DNA of 64,000 bases from Neoarius graeffei (GCF_027579695.1 NC_083587.1:59569238-59633237); one strand, 5' to 3'; positions 10,901 through 51,054 are shown, numbered from the stretch's first letter. Program-made: numbers and translations. The notes: a model not told the origin generated them from the sequence alone.

Positions 10901-13568
10901 TGCTAGAACAGCCTCCATTCCACTCATCTTCATGAGATTTTGGGACGTGGCTATGGAAATTTGTGATGATTCAGCCACAAGAACATTAGTGAGGTTGATC
11001 AGTGATGATGGGCGAGGAGAACTGGGGTGCACTCGGTGTTCCAATTCATCCAAAAAGTGTTCATTGGGGTTGAGACCACAGACCAGGGCTCTGTGCAGGC
11101 CACTTGAGTTCTTCCATACCAACATCAGCAAAGTATGTCGTTATGGAGCTCACTTTGTGTACAGGGGCATGCTAGAACAGGTTTCGGCCCCATAGTCCCA
11201 GTGAAGGGAACTCATAATGCTACAGCATGCAAAGTCATTTGAGAGAATTGTGTGTTTCCAAGCTTGTGGCACGAGTTTGGAGAAGAGCCACATACTTTTG
11301 GCCATAGAGTGTATCTGGCTTTTAAAGCACCAGTCACAAGTTCCTAAAACAACAATAGCAAGGCTTCCTCAAGTTGTAGTTTACGTGTATGGGACTGATT
11401 TTTGATCTCATGCCTGCCCATTTCTCAAGAGATTCTGACCAACCCCACAGCAAGCTTAACCAGTATGAAGGATATACCAAAAATAAATGAATGAATGTGG
11501 TATATGTGGCAAGTTCAATACCCTCTCATATTAATTTCTTTGTCCCGCGATCTTCATATCTGACCGCCCACTTCCAACCTGCATGGGAGTAAAACCTGCC
11601 CACTCCTGTGGCTTTTTTGTCGAGTCCTGCAAGATCCAATTTCTGAAGAACACCTCTACCATATCAATCGCCAGGCCTCAAGAATGATAAGAACAGCTGT
11701 GACACTTGGACACATTGTAGGAGGGCTTTTTAACTGTCTGGATAATTAGTGGTTCCTGACTGGGGTTTTAAAGGTCTACACAGAAGTGGCTTGGGGAGTA
11801 ACGTGCATTTCTCTGATCTCCCCATTTCCTCCTCCTCTTCCTCTGTACTTTCCTGCTGCACCACCCTCCTTAATCCACCACGGGCTGTCAGAACCCCTAA
11901 TTCCTGCCGATGATTCTGAACAAAGTTAACGTGCTGTGGCGTATTTAGTGTGGATACTTTTATAATAGATTTCATTGCTCTGCTTTATCTCACTGAAGGC
12001 GTTTTGCAAGCTGTTTTTGTTCTTGGTCAACCAGTACCATTCACACCTACTTCCACCTTCTTTGACTGCTCTATGGCCTGCTTACTTTGATCATTCTTTC
12101 TTCTTAACTCCCTAATACCACTGCACGCTTGCTTCTGTCTGCTTCTTTGTGTATGATGGAGCCTCTTCTTTCCTTTATTTCCCTCCTCTCTAAATTCACT
12201 TTCTCTGCCAGGGAGATCCGCCCTGCACTGGGCATGCTCAGTAAACCACCTCTCATTAGCTCGGACACTGATACGTTACGGCGCTGCTGTGGACATGCAG
12301 GACCACAAGGTAAGGTAACTTTTTTCAACACTATTAGACATACTTCAAGGCAGCTTTGGTTGCAGTTAAAATCCTGGACGTGTTCCATTTCCAGGGTGAG
12401 ACAGCTTTGTTTCTATCGGCTCTCCATGGCTGCTACGATACTGCCAGGTTCCTCCTCTTAAACAGTGCCAATCAGGAGCTGACAGACCGCAGGGGGCGTC
12501 GACCAATAGATGTGGCCCGGGAAGGATTCCATCACCAGATCCTTGAGCTTCTACTGGCCCATCGAGTCCACCAGAGCCCATTTCCTGTGGCCCCAGCTAC
12601 CGAGGTGCTGTGGGATGATCGCGCTTATGTGTATTCCCCCTGGGTGGCATCACCTCCATGTCTGCCAGGAAGGAGTGCTTCCTTTTCTGGGGTTGTAGGA
12701 CCCAGGGAGATGGCTTCACCCCAGCCCAGGTAAGTTGGTGATTGAGCTTGCTCACTTGCAATCAACAAAAATCTACTTTATGGTCTTACCTGCTTTGAGG
12801 ATTCCACCCACCTCATGGACGGTTGGACTTGCACATGCAGCAAGTGCAAATAAGGCACCTGCCTAGGGTTTCACCCCATCATCAGGAGACGGCATTCAGA
12901 TGATTCCACAGTCATTTGTTAGCACTGTCCTCCAGGATACGGGTAGCTGTTATGAGGAGCTGTAATAATGGAATGCAAATTGGAAAGTGACTAAATTTGA
13001 AAAACCCTTATCCTTATGTCTCTAAGATATTGATACACATGGAAAATTGTGTCATTTTTGTCTTCTCCACAGTGACTGGCAATTTGTGCCACCTCAAAGC
13101 TGGCGATCAATGACAAACCAATCCACGACGGCGCTAGTCAGCCCCAGAGTCCTCAGCCGGCCATCGCGTCCAATCAGCACGCTTCAGGAAGTGACTTCAG
13201 AAGCCGAGGAAGAAGAAAGAGAAGCAATGCAGCAGGTCCCCAGAGCGACGACACCCCACTTCCTGTGTCCTCAGCCGGCACCCCGGCAGCGATCATTCTC
13301 CTGCACACAGCCCGCTCTGCAGCGCCGCCTCAGCGCCAACCAACCAGAGCCAGTCATCAATGTCCTGCCAGAGAAATTAGCTAATGAGCAGCAAGTGGAA
13401 ATAGTGGTTGTACCCCACCCTAAGGCAAGCTCCAGCCAATCAGAGAGCAGAAGTGCCGGGACGGTGTGTAAAACAGACTCCGAGAGAGAAAATAAAAAGA
13501 GCCATGAGACAAAAAGTCAAAGTGAGGTCGTCAATACCGGGCCCACATCAGTACAAACCGTTATGTGA
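1898..13568 (+). CDS. EGF-less Notch-family receptor, 11-exon gene model (NOTCH4-like?)
   Basis: Join of 1898-1955, 5814-5949, 6266-6607, 6914-7122, 7321-7642, 7959-8098, 8195-8253, 10510-10639, 12212-12309, 12395-12729 and 13073-13568. Every intron is GT...AG, every junction keeps phase, and the total is 2325 bases (774 residues plus stop). Domains in order: signal peptide (about 1-20), Lin12/Notch repeats with six cysteines each (about 26-61 and 64-97), NOD (about 110-179), NODP (about 180-248), transmembrane helix (about 254-280), [10 protein letters not shown] (342-351), ankyrin repeats (about 430-560) and a serine/arginine-rich tail. Family knowledge: Notch receptors are surface receptors cut by ADAM protease and gamma-secretase to free an intracellular transcriptional co-activator. 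Here the ligand-binding EGF array, the first LNR, the ankyrin 2-4 block and a PEST tail are missing (typical Notch is over 2000 residues). Loss of EGF repeats would prevent classical Delta/Jagged binding; this is inference. Alternative: EGF exons lie upstream of base 1 and exon 1 is spurious. The adjacent pbx2-like gene supports NOTCH4 affinity. Confidence 0.82.
1976..2793. repeat. GGAT/GATG tetranucleotide array
   Basis: A degenerate (GGAT)n tract starts about 20 bases after the exon 1 donor and runs for about 800 bp. It has two nearly pure blocks, about 2279-2334 and 2741-2791. It generates long spurious reading frames rich in Ser-Ile-His-Pro or Gly-Trp-Met-Asp, which are not genes. Confidence 0.95.
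2794..3603. other. intron 1 sequence, no feature recognised
   Basis: This is intronic in the Notch-like model. I inspected both strands for EGF-type cysteine patterns (CxxxxxCxxxxxC...CxC) with flanking splice signals and found none. The cysteine-containing frame at 3069-3452 does not fit an EGF module. Confidence 0.4.
3616..3993 (+). mobile_element. tRNA-derived SINE (Mermaid-like), full length
   Basis: The head carries RNA polymerase III A- and B-box-like motifs (GTGGTGTAGTGGTTAGCGC and GGTTCGAGCCC), followed by a long non-tRNA body ending in (GAGAT)n. It is flanked by a perfect 12-bp target-site duplication, ATTATGATAAAC, at 3604-3615 and 3994-4005. The same family recurs at 5296, 8334, 14185, 34261, 54431 and 58745. 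The family name is from memory. Confidence 0.93.
4127..4653 (-). mobile_element. foldback MITE, family B, copy 1
   Basis: Related in inverted orientation to 13869-15473. One end is itself a foldback: ACAGTTATTCCA at 4548 pairs with TGGAATAACTGT ending at 4653, enclosing about 80 bp with further inverted matches (CGTACATGG / CATGTACGA). No transposase is visible. Confidence 0.6.
4660..5755. repeat. degenerate TAG/TAA-type trinucleotide tract
   Basis: About 700 bp of imperfect GTA/AGC/TAT triplets, including a pure (GTA)n block at about 4916-4945. It is interrupted by a SINE at 5296-5678. It lies in intron 1, ending just before the exon 2 acceptor. Confidence 0.85.
5296..5678 (-). mobile_element. 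tRNA-derived SINE (Mermaid-like), full length
   Basis: Reverse-oriented copy of the SINE at 3616. It has a perfect 13-bp target-site duplication, GAGTAGCAGGAGT, at 5283-5295 and 5679-5691. It sits inside the trinucleotide tract, 135 bp upstream of Notch-like exon 2. Confidence 0.92.
5814..5949 (+). CDS. Notch-like exon 2: Lin12/Notch repeat
   Basis: Acceptor CACCAG at 5808-5813, donor GTAATA at 5950. It encodes [12 protein letters not shown], then CDTEC and CLKDGFDC: six cysteines spaced as in LNR modules, starting at the DPW motif that opens the second LNR of vertebrate Notch. LNRs bind calcium and shield the protease site. It is entered in phase 1 and left in phase 2. Confidence 0.9.
6266..6607 (+). 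CDS. Notch-like exon 3: last LNR and NOD domain
   Basis: Acceptor TTATAG, donor GTAATA at 6608. The LNR has six cysteines ([23 protein letters not shown]). It is followed by a NOD domain ([31 protein letters not shown]). The long loop that carries the furin site in canonical Notch is almost absent: the exon ends ...NYKSNR and the next resumes at the NODP strand. Phase 2 out. Confidence 0.92.
6914..7122 (+). CDS. Notch-like exon 4: NODP domain
   Basis: Acceptor CTACAG, donor GTATGT at 7123. [12 protein letters not shown] aligns with the vertebrate Notch strand SIVYLEIDNRQC, and the second cysteine of that disulphide pair (SCF) is kept. It is the membrane-proximal half of the negative regulatory region. 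Phase 1 out. Confidence 0.92.
7321..7642 (+). CDS. Notch-like exon 5: transmembrane and juxtamembrane region
   Basis: Acceptor ATACAG, donor GTGAGG at 7643. A transmembrane helix rich in Val, Ala, Gly and Leu (start PAWLWPVVG) is followed by a basic stop-transfer segment. A 60-residue Lys/Arg-rich linker then leads to [10 protein letters not shown], the hallmark after the RAM segment in Notch. The Trp-x-Pro CSL-binding motif (WFPEGF in NOTCH1) is not found in the linker. An alternative donor GTGAGA near 7483 could remove part of the linker. Confidence 0.88.
7959..8098 (+). CDS. Notch-like exon 6: RAM-ankyrin linker
   Basis: Acceptor ACTGCAG, donor GTAAGA at 8099. It encodes [13 protein letters not shown]..., aligning with the PLKN.SDG linker after LGED in vertebrate Notch. 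Phase 2 in, phase 1 out. Confidence 0.85.
8195..8253 (+). CDS. Notch-like exon 7: short linker exon
   Basis: A 59-base exon with acceptor TATCAG and donor GTGAGT. It encodes [20 protein letters not shown], the position of the RQW..HL linker before the ankyrin domain. Phase 1 in, phase 0 out. Confidence 0.78.
8334..8455 (+). mobile_element. SINE (Mermaid-like), 5' fragment
   Basis: Only the tRNA-like head and about 50 bp of body are present. It is more diverged than the other copies (GTAGTAGTTAGCACTG). It lies in the intron after Notch-like exon 7. Confidence 0.85.
8646..9911 (+). mobile_element. Harbinger-like MITE copy 1, with a secondary insertion
   Basis: Ends TGCCGCTTTCCACTAC and GTAGTGGAAAAGGGCCA are inverted repeats; the related copy at 28137-28807 has a clean TTA target duplication. 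Both copies contain an ATG-led frame beginning [19 protein letters not shown] and ending at a stop after about 42 residues, probably a remnant of the parent element. Copy 1 carries about 570 extra bases (8853-9427) absent from copy 2. Confidence 0.72.
8853..9427. mobile_element. insertion within the MITE, with an internal tandem duplication
   Basis: Compared with the 28137 copy this is an insertion, with TCAGTGA on both sides and a CAGTGGCGG start. A block of about 165 bp at 8959-9124 is repeated at about 9198-9366 with few differences. Confidence 0.6.
10510..10639 (+). CDS. Notch-like exon 8: first ankyrin repeat
   Basis: Acceptor CACCACAG, donor GTAATC at 10640. It contains the GPDG motif that opens the Notch ankyrin domain ([19 protein letters not shown]...) and ends NNTDHTG, matching the end of repeat 1 (NQTDRTG). 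Phase 0 in, phase 1 out; using the AG four bases downstream would break frame. Confidence 0.85.
10795..11311. mobile_element. Tc1-derived MITE-like element
   Basis: Terminal inverted repeats GGTCAAATGTATGTGGACACC (near 10801) and CACATACTTTTGGCCATAGAG (near 11290) are those of a dispersed fish element that I recognise. There is no intact ORF. It occupies a third of the intron where ankyrin repeats 2-4 would be expected. Confidence 0.65.
12212..12309 (+). CDS. Notch-like exon 9: ankyrin repeat (repeat 5 type)
   Basis: Acceptor CTGCCAG, donor GTAAGG at 12310. [14 protein letters not shown]...DMQDHK aligns with the GKSALHWAAAVNNV...DMQNNK repeat of vertebrate Notch. It joins exon 8 in phase (split Gly codon). 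Phase 0 out. Confidence 0.92.
12395..12729 (+). CDS. Notch-like exon 10: last two ankyrin repeats
   Basis: Acceptor TTTCCAG, donor GTAAGT at 12730. [21 protein letters not shown] and [19 protein letters not shown] match the two final Notch ankyrin repeats (ETPLFLAAREG..., LPRDIAQERMHHDIVRLL). A Pro/Ser-rich segment follows. Phase 2 out. Confidence 0.92.
13073..13568 (+). CDS. Notch-like exon 11: C-terminal tail and stop
   Basis: Acceptor CTCCACAG, stop TGA at 13566-13568. About 165 residues beginning [10 protein letters not shown]. It has an acidic stretch ([10 protein letters not shown]) and two basophilic-kinase-type sites (RQRSFS, QRRLSA), and ends ...TSVQTVM. There is no glutamine-rich activation domain and no WSSSSP-type PEST degron as in NOTCH1. 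Arg-rich phospho-site-like repeats also occur in the NOTCH4 tail, which is weak support for that affinity. Confidence 0.88.
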
Positions 13569-13742
13569 CCATGATGGATCTTTATAAAGCTCTGTATTAT
13601 TATAAGAAGGCCCAAAAGTCTAATTCCACAATCAAGCATTGTATTTTTTCACCGAGAACTAATACAAAGTATTTATTAGATGAAATATTATATATAATGG
13701 AGTAACCCTTTATTTTCGCAGTCTGTCAAATCCATGTATTCA

Positions 13743-13748
13743 ATTAAA
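13743..13748 (+). other. candidate polyadenylation signal of the Notch-like gene
   Basis: ATTAAA, about 175 bases after the stop codon, directly followed by an A-rich run. It is the nearest recognisable signal in the 3' UTR. Confidence 0.45.
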
Positions 13749-14184
13749 AAAAAAAGATATACTGAGTGCATACGAGTTGCTTTTTATTTCCTATTTGTGA
13801 AGCAATTTTCATACTCACACTGCCTCTAGGGTTCTCTAGATATTTAAATCTCAAGTAATTAATATTTAACAGTTATTCCACAAACTCTAGTCGTACATGA
13901 GCTGATAGCTGACGAAGCGCGTAGTGTCGAGTTGGCTGTAAGCCATGTACAACGAGATTGAGTGGAATAATTGTTTCATTATATCCACATTTACTGGATT
14001 TTGAGAAACAGAACTTTTTTTTTTTGCAAATTTGATAACAAAACGTCCGACAAAATCATTTCAACTTAGAATGTAAACAAACCAGCAAAATGACAGGAGC
14101 AATTTGTGAAAAATGCGATAAAAATCCTGGAAAAAAAATTCTTAAAGTGCATATCACGGGTAAATTCAGGAGCAAGATCAATGT

Positions 14185-14563
14185 CTCATCTCATCTCATT
14201 ATCTGTAGCCGCTTTATCCTGTTCTACAGGGTCGCAGGCAAGCTGGAGCCTATCCCAGCTGACTACGGGCGAAAGGCGGGGTACACCCTGGACAAGTCGC
14301 CAGGTCATCACAGGGCTGACACATAGACACAGACAACCATTCACACTCACATTCACACCTACGCTCAATTTAGAGTCACCAGTTAACCTAACCTGCATGT
14401 CTTTGGACTGTGGGGGAAACCGGAGCACCCGGAGGAAACCCACGCGGACACGGGGAGAACATGCAAACTCCGCACAGAAAGGTCCTCGCCAGCCACGGGG
14501 CTCGAACCCGGACCTTCTTACTGTGAGGTGACAGCGCTAACCACTACACCACCGTGCTGCCTC
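14185..14563 (-). mobile_element. SINE (Mermaid-like) flanked by an unusually long duplication
   Basis: Full-length reverse copy. The flanking sequence 14143-14184 is repeated perfectly at 14565-14606: 42 bases starting TAAAGTGCATATCACGGG. This is far longer than the 12-13 bp duplications of its sister copies. Confidence 0.9.
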
Positions 14564-14900
14564 ATAAAGTGCATATCACGGGTAAATTCAGGAGCAAGAT
14601 CAATGTAATTCTCCTATTTTATATTAAACTTTGGTCAAATATCTATCACATTTTGGATTTAGTGCAATTTTTTTTACCTTGCACAATACCAGAAAAATTC
14701 AGTTGAAATCAAGCCATTTGAGGCGAATTGGTCCGCCTCTGAAAAAACTTGTTGTTTGGATTTCCCGGCAAACATTGATTTTCGTGACGTCGCGTGCGGG
14801 ACGCCTCCTTCTGAATCCTACGTCAGCGCTGGTTTGTTTATGAGAAAACGACCTGGTGGTTTTCTGCAAATTTCTTCAACGTTATCGCGTAATTATTAAA

Positions 14901-15074
14901 ATGGTTAACAGATGTATCGTAGGAGGGTGTAGCAACACCAATCATGATGGGATTAGTACTCATCGTTTCCCAAAAGACCGGACAATGAGAGAGAAATGGG
15001 AGCGCTTGGTCTACACAGGCTGTGCACTGAAACCGTGCAAAGCTCTTGCAGCCTGCTGGCGCTTCCGCAGGTAA
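14901..15074 (+). pseudogene. THAP zinc-finger N-terminus (transposon-derived)
   Basis: A 57-residue frame begins with a THAP-like CxxGC and HRFPKD motif (RCIVGGCSN ... STHRFPKDRTMREKWERLV), then reads to a stop where the rest of the zinc finger is expected. It probably continued across an intron in the parent transposase. The DNA-binding module is incomplete. Confidence 0.6.
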
Positions 15075-15473
15075 CGTCACGAATCTGGCTCCAGACTCCC
15101 TTGGGATTTTTCCAGACGCATTTTGTTATTTTATTTTTTTCTGCTGTAGACAGATGGCCTTGTGCAAAATTACCCTTCTGGATGAGTGTGTAAAGGGACA
15201 TACTTTCATCTTAAAAAAAAAAGAAATTGGTCCAGAATATGCACTTTAACATCAAATACTTTTATTCCATATTTTGTTGCTTTTTTTTTGTGTATTTTTT
15301 GGGGGTTTTGTTTTCGAGTAGAGTTTTTATTTTGTCCTTGGTTGGTTGAGCAACACACTCCATCCACCATTTTGTTTTTCTCTCCTCATGGTATATGAGC
15401 TGATATCTTAGTAGTAGAGCAGCCAATCAGAGCGCACGATTGCTCATATCCAGTGAACGTGAATAGGATAAAA

Positions 15474-15960
15474 CATGATATAAGGCAGGTATGTACTGTG
15501 TATGAAGTTACATCAAGTTTTGTTGGAGATAGTGTTTTAAAATGTTGAATTTAAAAGGACATATTTTAAATTAAAAACAATTTGGATAAATTAACAGCAC
15601 TTTTCCTAGTTTTATTAAAATTACATTTACATCCAGGATTTCTTATGCTTGTTTTTGAACCTTTGTTTATGAAATGAACCACTTCCGCAAAACAATTTTA
15701 GTACAGCATTAGTAAGAACTATAACAATAATTGATGATAAAAGTTGATAATGGAAAAAGGAAAAGGATTAATAAAATTGCTTTCAGTGTTCACTCTATTA
15801 CTTTTATTATATGCAAGGAATAATAGTGTTTCAAAAAATTTGATATTTCACAGTCTAATAACTTTGCCAGTTCTCGTTCAATTGAACTCAAATTTTAACA
15901 GCATGTATGGAAACGGGTCAAAATTTTGTGTGTAATGTTTTTATCTTTTTAGGTATAGAA
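15474..15960. other. AT-rich spacer between the two genes
   Basis: AT-rich sequence without recognisable coding, repeat-end or RNA features. The 63-residue frame at 15744 has no family resemblance. Confidence 0.4.
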
Positions 15961-16270
15961 ATGCCATTCACTGGAAAAGAAAAGGCGTTTTGTGTATTAG
16001 AGTACACTCGAACACAGTCGAACAAGACTGCAGTGTGCATTTACGAAAGAATTCTCTAAAAATGCACCAACTGTAATGCAGGTTTGGACACGGAGCAAAA
16101 AGTTCAAAGAGGAAGGCCGTCTGTGTGTCGTGTCTCAGGTGGCATGAATATTGAAAATTTGTGAAATTGTTCATGGAATCCACAGATCTTTGAATTTCTC
16201 ATTCAAATTTTGAGGAATAAATCTTACATCGCTCAACATTAAGCCTGTTCCATTTCATTTGCCTAGACTA
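15961..16270 (+). pseudogene. remnant of an arthropod-type transposase/HTH gene
   Basis: Reading from 15961 gives MPFTGKEKAFCVLEYTRTQSN, resembling the N-terminal helix-turn-helix of a transposase-like family that I associate mainly with arthropods (DUF4817-like). After stops, the downstream frame reads CRVSGGMNIENL, like the C-terminus (CRVT.GAHIEHL) of the same proteins. The middle is missing. Recognition is from memory. Confidence 0.4.
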
Positions 16271-16728
16271 CGTAGTTTCTGGAATATTTACATCTCAAAT
16301 AATATATATATATATTTTACAGATTTTATATATTTTTTATGCAATTTTATACATTTTATAATATTATGGACTGTACGTTGTCTGCATGTCTGAGATAGAT
16401 AGATAAATAAATAAAATTTTAAACACCCTGTACATATAAGAAACTTTTAGGTTTTCATAACTAATGGATTAAGAGAAACTTCCCGTCGTGGACTCAGGCT
16501 GTCGTAGCCAGCTATATGTAAAGCCCAAACATTAACAAAAAAAAAAAAACTTTATGAAATCTCAATTGTAAAATAAACTTTTACAATTTTTTTTCATAAT
16601 AATGACAAACTCTGAAGAGAAGCAGTTGATTCGATGTCACAATGACGTACTGAATCTTTATCATTGTGAAATGTTTATTACCTTTTCAGTGCTGAATAAT
16701 TTATCCTTAGAGACATTAAGCAGAAGTA

Positions 16729-18041
16729 CAGTGGTGCTTGAAAGTTTGTGAACCCTTTAGAATTTTCTATATATTTCTGCATAAATATGACCAAAAACAT
16801 GATCAGATTTTCACACAAGTCCTAAAAGTAGATAAAGAGAACCCAGTTAAACAAATGAGACACAAATATTATATTAGCCCATTCCTCTGTACAGAACAGC
16901 TTCAACTCTGGGATGTTGGTGGGTTTCCTCACATGAACTGCTCGCTTCAGGTCCTTCCACAACATTTCCATTGGATTAAGGTCAGGACTTTGACTTGGCC
17001 ATTCCAAAACATGAACTTTATTCTTCTTTAACCATTCTTTCGTAGAATGACTTGTGCTTTGGGTTGTTGTCTGGGTGCATGACCCACCTTCTCTTGAGAT
17101 TCAGTTCATGGACAGATGTCCTGACATTTTCCTTTAGAATTCGCTGGTATAATTCAGAATTCATTGTTCCATCAATGATGGCAAGCCGTCCTGGCCCAGA
17201 TGCAGCAAAACAGGCCCAAACCATGATCCTACCACCACCATGTTTCACAGATGGGATAAGGTTCTTATGCTGGAATGCAGTGTTTTCCTTTCTCCAATCA
17301 GCAATGTTCTTTTTGGAGAGCAGTGGTTTTCTCCTTGCAACCCTGCCATGCACACCATTGTTGCTCAGTGTTCTCCTGATGGTGGACTCATGAACATTAG
17401 CCAATGTGAGAGAGGCCTTCCGTTGCTTAGAAGTTACCCTGGGGTCCTTTGTGACCTCGCCGACTATTACATGCCTTGCTCTTGGAGTGATCTTTGCTGG
17501 TTGACCACTCCTGGGGAATTCAATGGTCTTGAATTTCCTCCATTTGTACACAATCTGTCTGACTGTGGATTGTTGGAGTCCAAACTCTTTAGAGATGGTT
17601 TTGTAACCTTTTCCAGCCTGATGAGCATCAACAACGCTTTTTCTGAGCTCCTCAGAAATCTCCTTTGTTCGTGCCATGATACACTTCCACAAACATGTGT
17701 TGTGAAGATCAGACTTTGATAGATCCCTGTTCTTTAAATAAAACAGGGTGCCCACTCACACCTGATTGGCATCCCATTAATTGAAAACACCTGACTCTAA
17801 TTTCACCTTCAAATTAACTGCTAATCCTAGAGGTTCACATACTTTTGCCAATCACAGATATGTAATATTGGATCATTTTCCTCAATAAATAAATGACCAA
17901 GTATAATATTTTTGTCTCATTTGTTTAACTGGGTTCTCTTTATCTACTTTTAGGACTTGTGTGAAAATCTGATGTTTTACGTCATATTTATGCAAAAATA
18001 TGGAAAATTCTAAAGGGCTCGCAAACTTTTAAGCACCACTG
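16729..18041 (-). mobile_element. Tc1-like transposon, type 1, internally deleted copy
   Basis: Ends CAGTGGTGCTTGAAAGTTTG and CTTTTAAGCACCACTG are inverted repeats, with a TA on the left side; the right TA is mutated. The reverse strand carries a defective transposase frame (17018-17755) with an HTH (SEELRKSVVDAHQAGKGYKTI) and KHGGGRIMVWACF. The block with the first catalytic Asp ([12 protein letters not shown] in the sister copy) is deleted and the C-terminus is broken. It sits between the Notch-like and pbx2-like 3' ends. Confidence 0.9.
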
Positions 18042-18333
18042 TGGAATCAAACTAACCCGTTTCTTAGGTAGTATTACAGTTTTGCTGGTGGTTTAACAAC
18101 GAATACAGTGCATGTACACCACAGAAATGATACCTTCCTCAAAAATCGCCCATCCCAGCTTGACTTCTTCAGTCAAACTCAAACAATATACGAGGCTAAA
18201 TCTCACACACACCTCAAATCGACTACACCTGGGGTAAGAGGAGAATGTGTATAAATCTTGGCACCTTCGCAGTGCCTCCACAGTGAAATGAGAGGCTGTG
18301 TCGTGGTGTGGCTGAATGTGTACACAGACAGTC

Positions 18334-49781
<31,448 letters not shown>

Positions 49782-49932
49782 CTGACGAGACCGTGAAGAT
49801 CATCGTTTAGGTATACAGCCGTGTGACTATTTCACAAACACACATCATATTCCTATACATCACTGACCTCTCTATGCGCCCTTCGATTATGAACTACATC
49901 ACAGCAGTAAATCGACAAAACCTAAGCTTTTA

Positions 49933-50582
49933 AAGGAGAACTGAAGGCAAATTTATCATCAAAATTCTATTTCTCATTTTATTAAATATCGGAATGCATT
50001 TCTGATCGCTATTTTGTCGCTGCTATAGCAATTTATGAGCGTTTGAAATATGCTCTGTAATATACATCAGTCCGTATGTCAAAGCGATGGCCGTAAACGA
50101 GTTTCGTTGAGACCTGCGCGAGACATCGTAGGACGGAAGTAAAACGTATAGCGGAAATCAAAGTGACAGACATCTGCCAAAACCCGTGCGTGCTCTCTTT
50201 CGAATGCTGATGTAATCAACCCGGAAGATGTGTTTGTTTGAAAAAAAAAAAAAAAAAGTCGGCAGTAATCGTCATTTAAACTCGTTTTTGTGCAATATTT
50301 CATTCGGAAAACAGTTTTCAAAATGGTGGCACTGACACCTGGCTGACACTTCACGTTTCGAAGTCTCGTGAAGATGGCACGGATAAGCGACACCTGCCGT
50401 GGACCAAATGAACTAAATTCAACACGGCTAAAAACCGAATAGGCCGATAAGTCTAATATTTAATTGCAATTAGTTGCCAATACGAATCACGATATAAGGT
50501 TACTAAAACCGAAAACGTAATTGAATAACACGTTAATTAAGAAATAAAGCGAGTTTAAAAATGACTTCAGTTCCCCTTTAAG
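49933..50582. mobile_element. TTAA-type DNA element (family C), intact copy
   Basis: TTAAAGGAGAACTGAAG and CTTCAGTTCCCCTTTAA at the ends. About 650 bp, no transposase. It is the reference copy for the split element at 37160-43170. The TTAA-containing ends suggest Kolobok- or piggyBac-type mobilisation. Confidence 0.7.
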
Positions 50583-51054
50583 TGTTTTCAGAACAAGCCG
50601 CCCTTGGAAAATGAACAGCCCTGAAGTCAAACTGGTCATGAGCCATGAATTCATATAAATATAAAAATACTACAGGAAAGTTTTTTTGGCCAAAACAACA
50701 GCAAACGGACATGAAATTTTCCGCAACCCAAAGTCACGCGTGTCAGTATCATACATTCGCAGAGGTCTCAAAAGTAGCTGGTCAGCTGTGGCAGCGGCAA
50801 ACTGCCGTCTGTAGTCGGCTTTGCCGCCGTCTATTTTACATATCTGTACAAAACCGAGCAGCGTGCGATGTGAAACAGTTTTATTCAACTAAATAATGGC
50901 CGGATACTAACATGTCCGTAGGAAACAGAAGCAGCCATTGTGCTGCCGTGTGCTATAGCTAAGATGTAATCTGATTGGCTGACGAGGTGTTTACAATGTT
51001 TTGTGTACTGCGATTGACCCGCGCTACCACGTGGCTAGAAATGGTGACTAAAGG

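Larger units (their letters stand above)
14146..15245 (+). mobile_element. TTAA-flanked, THAP-bearing DNA element (Kolobok-like), copy 1
   Basis: Inverted ends AGTGCATAT and ATATGCACT are flanked by TTAA at 14142-14145 and 15246-15249. It encodes the start of a THAP zinc finger (MVNRCIVGGCSNTNHDG..., 14901-15074) but no catalytic domain, so it is a deletion derivative. TTAA target sites together with THAP domains are characteristic of Kolobok transposons. A SINE is inserted near its left end. A sister copy lies at 37240-37938. Confidence 0.7.
13869..15473 (+). mobile_element. foldback MITE, family B, copy 2, interrupted
   Basis: The outer sequence matches 4127-4653 in inverted orientation, including the foldback end (ACAGTTATTCCA ... 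GTGGAATAATTGT, 13869-13975). It is split by the THAP-bearing element at 14146-15245, which itself carries a SINE. The right end lies near 15473 (CACGATTGCTCATATCCAG...). Confidence 0.6.
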
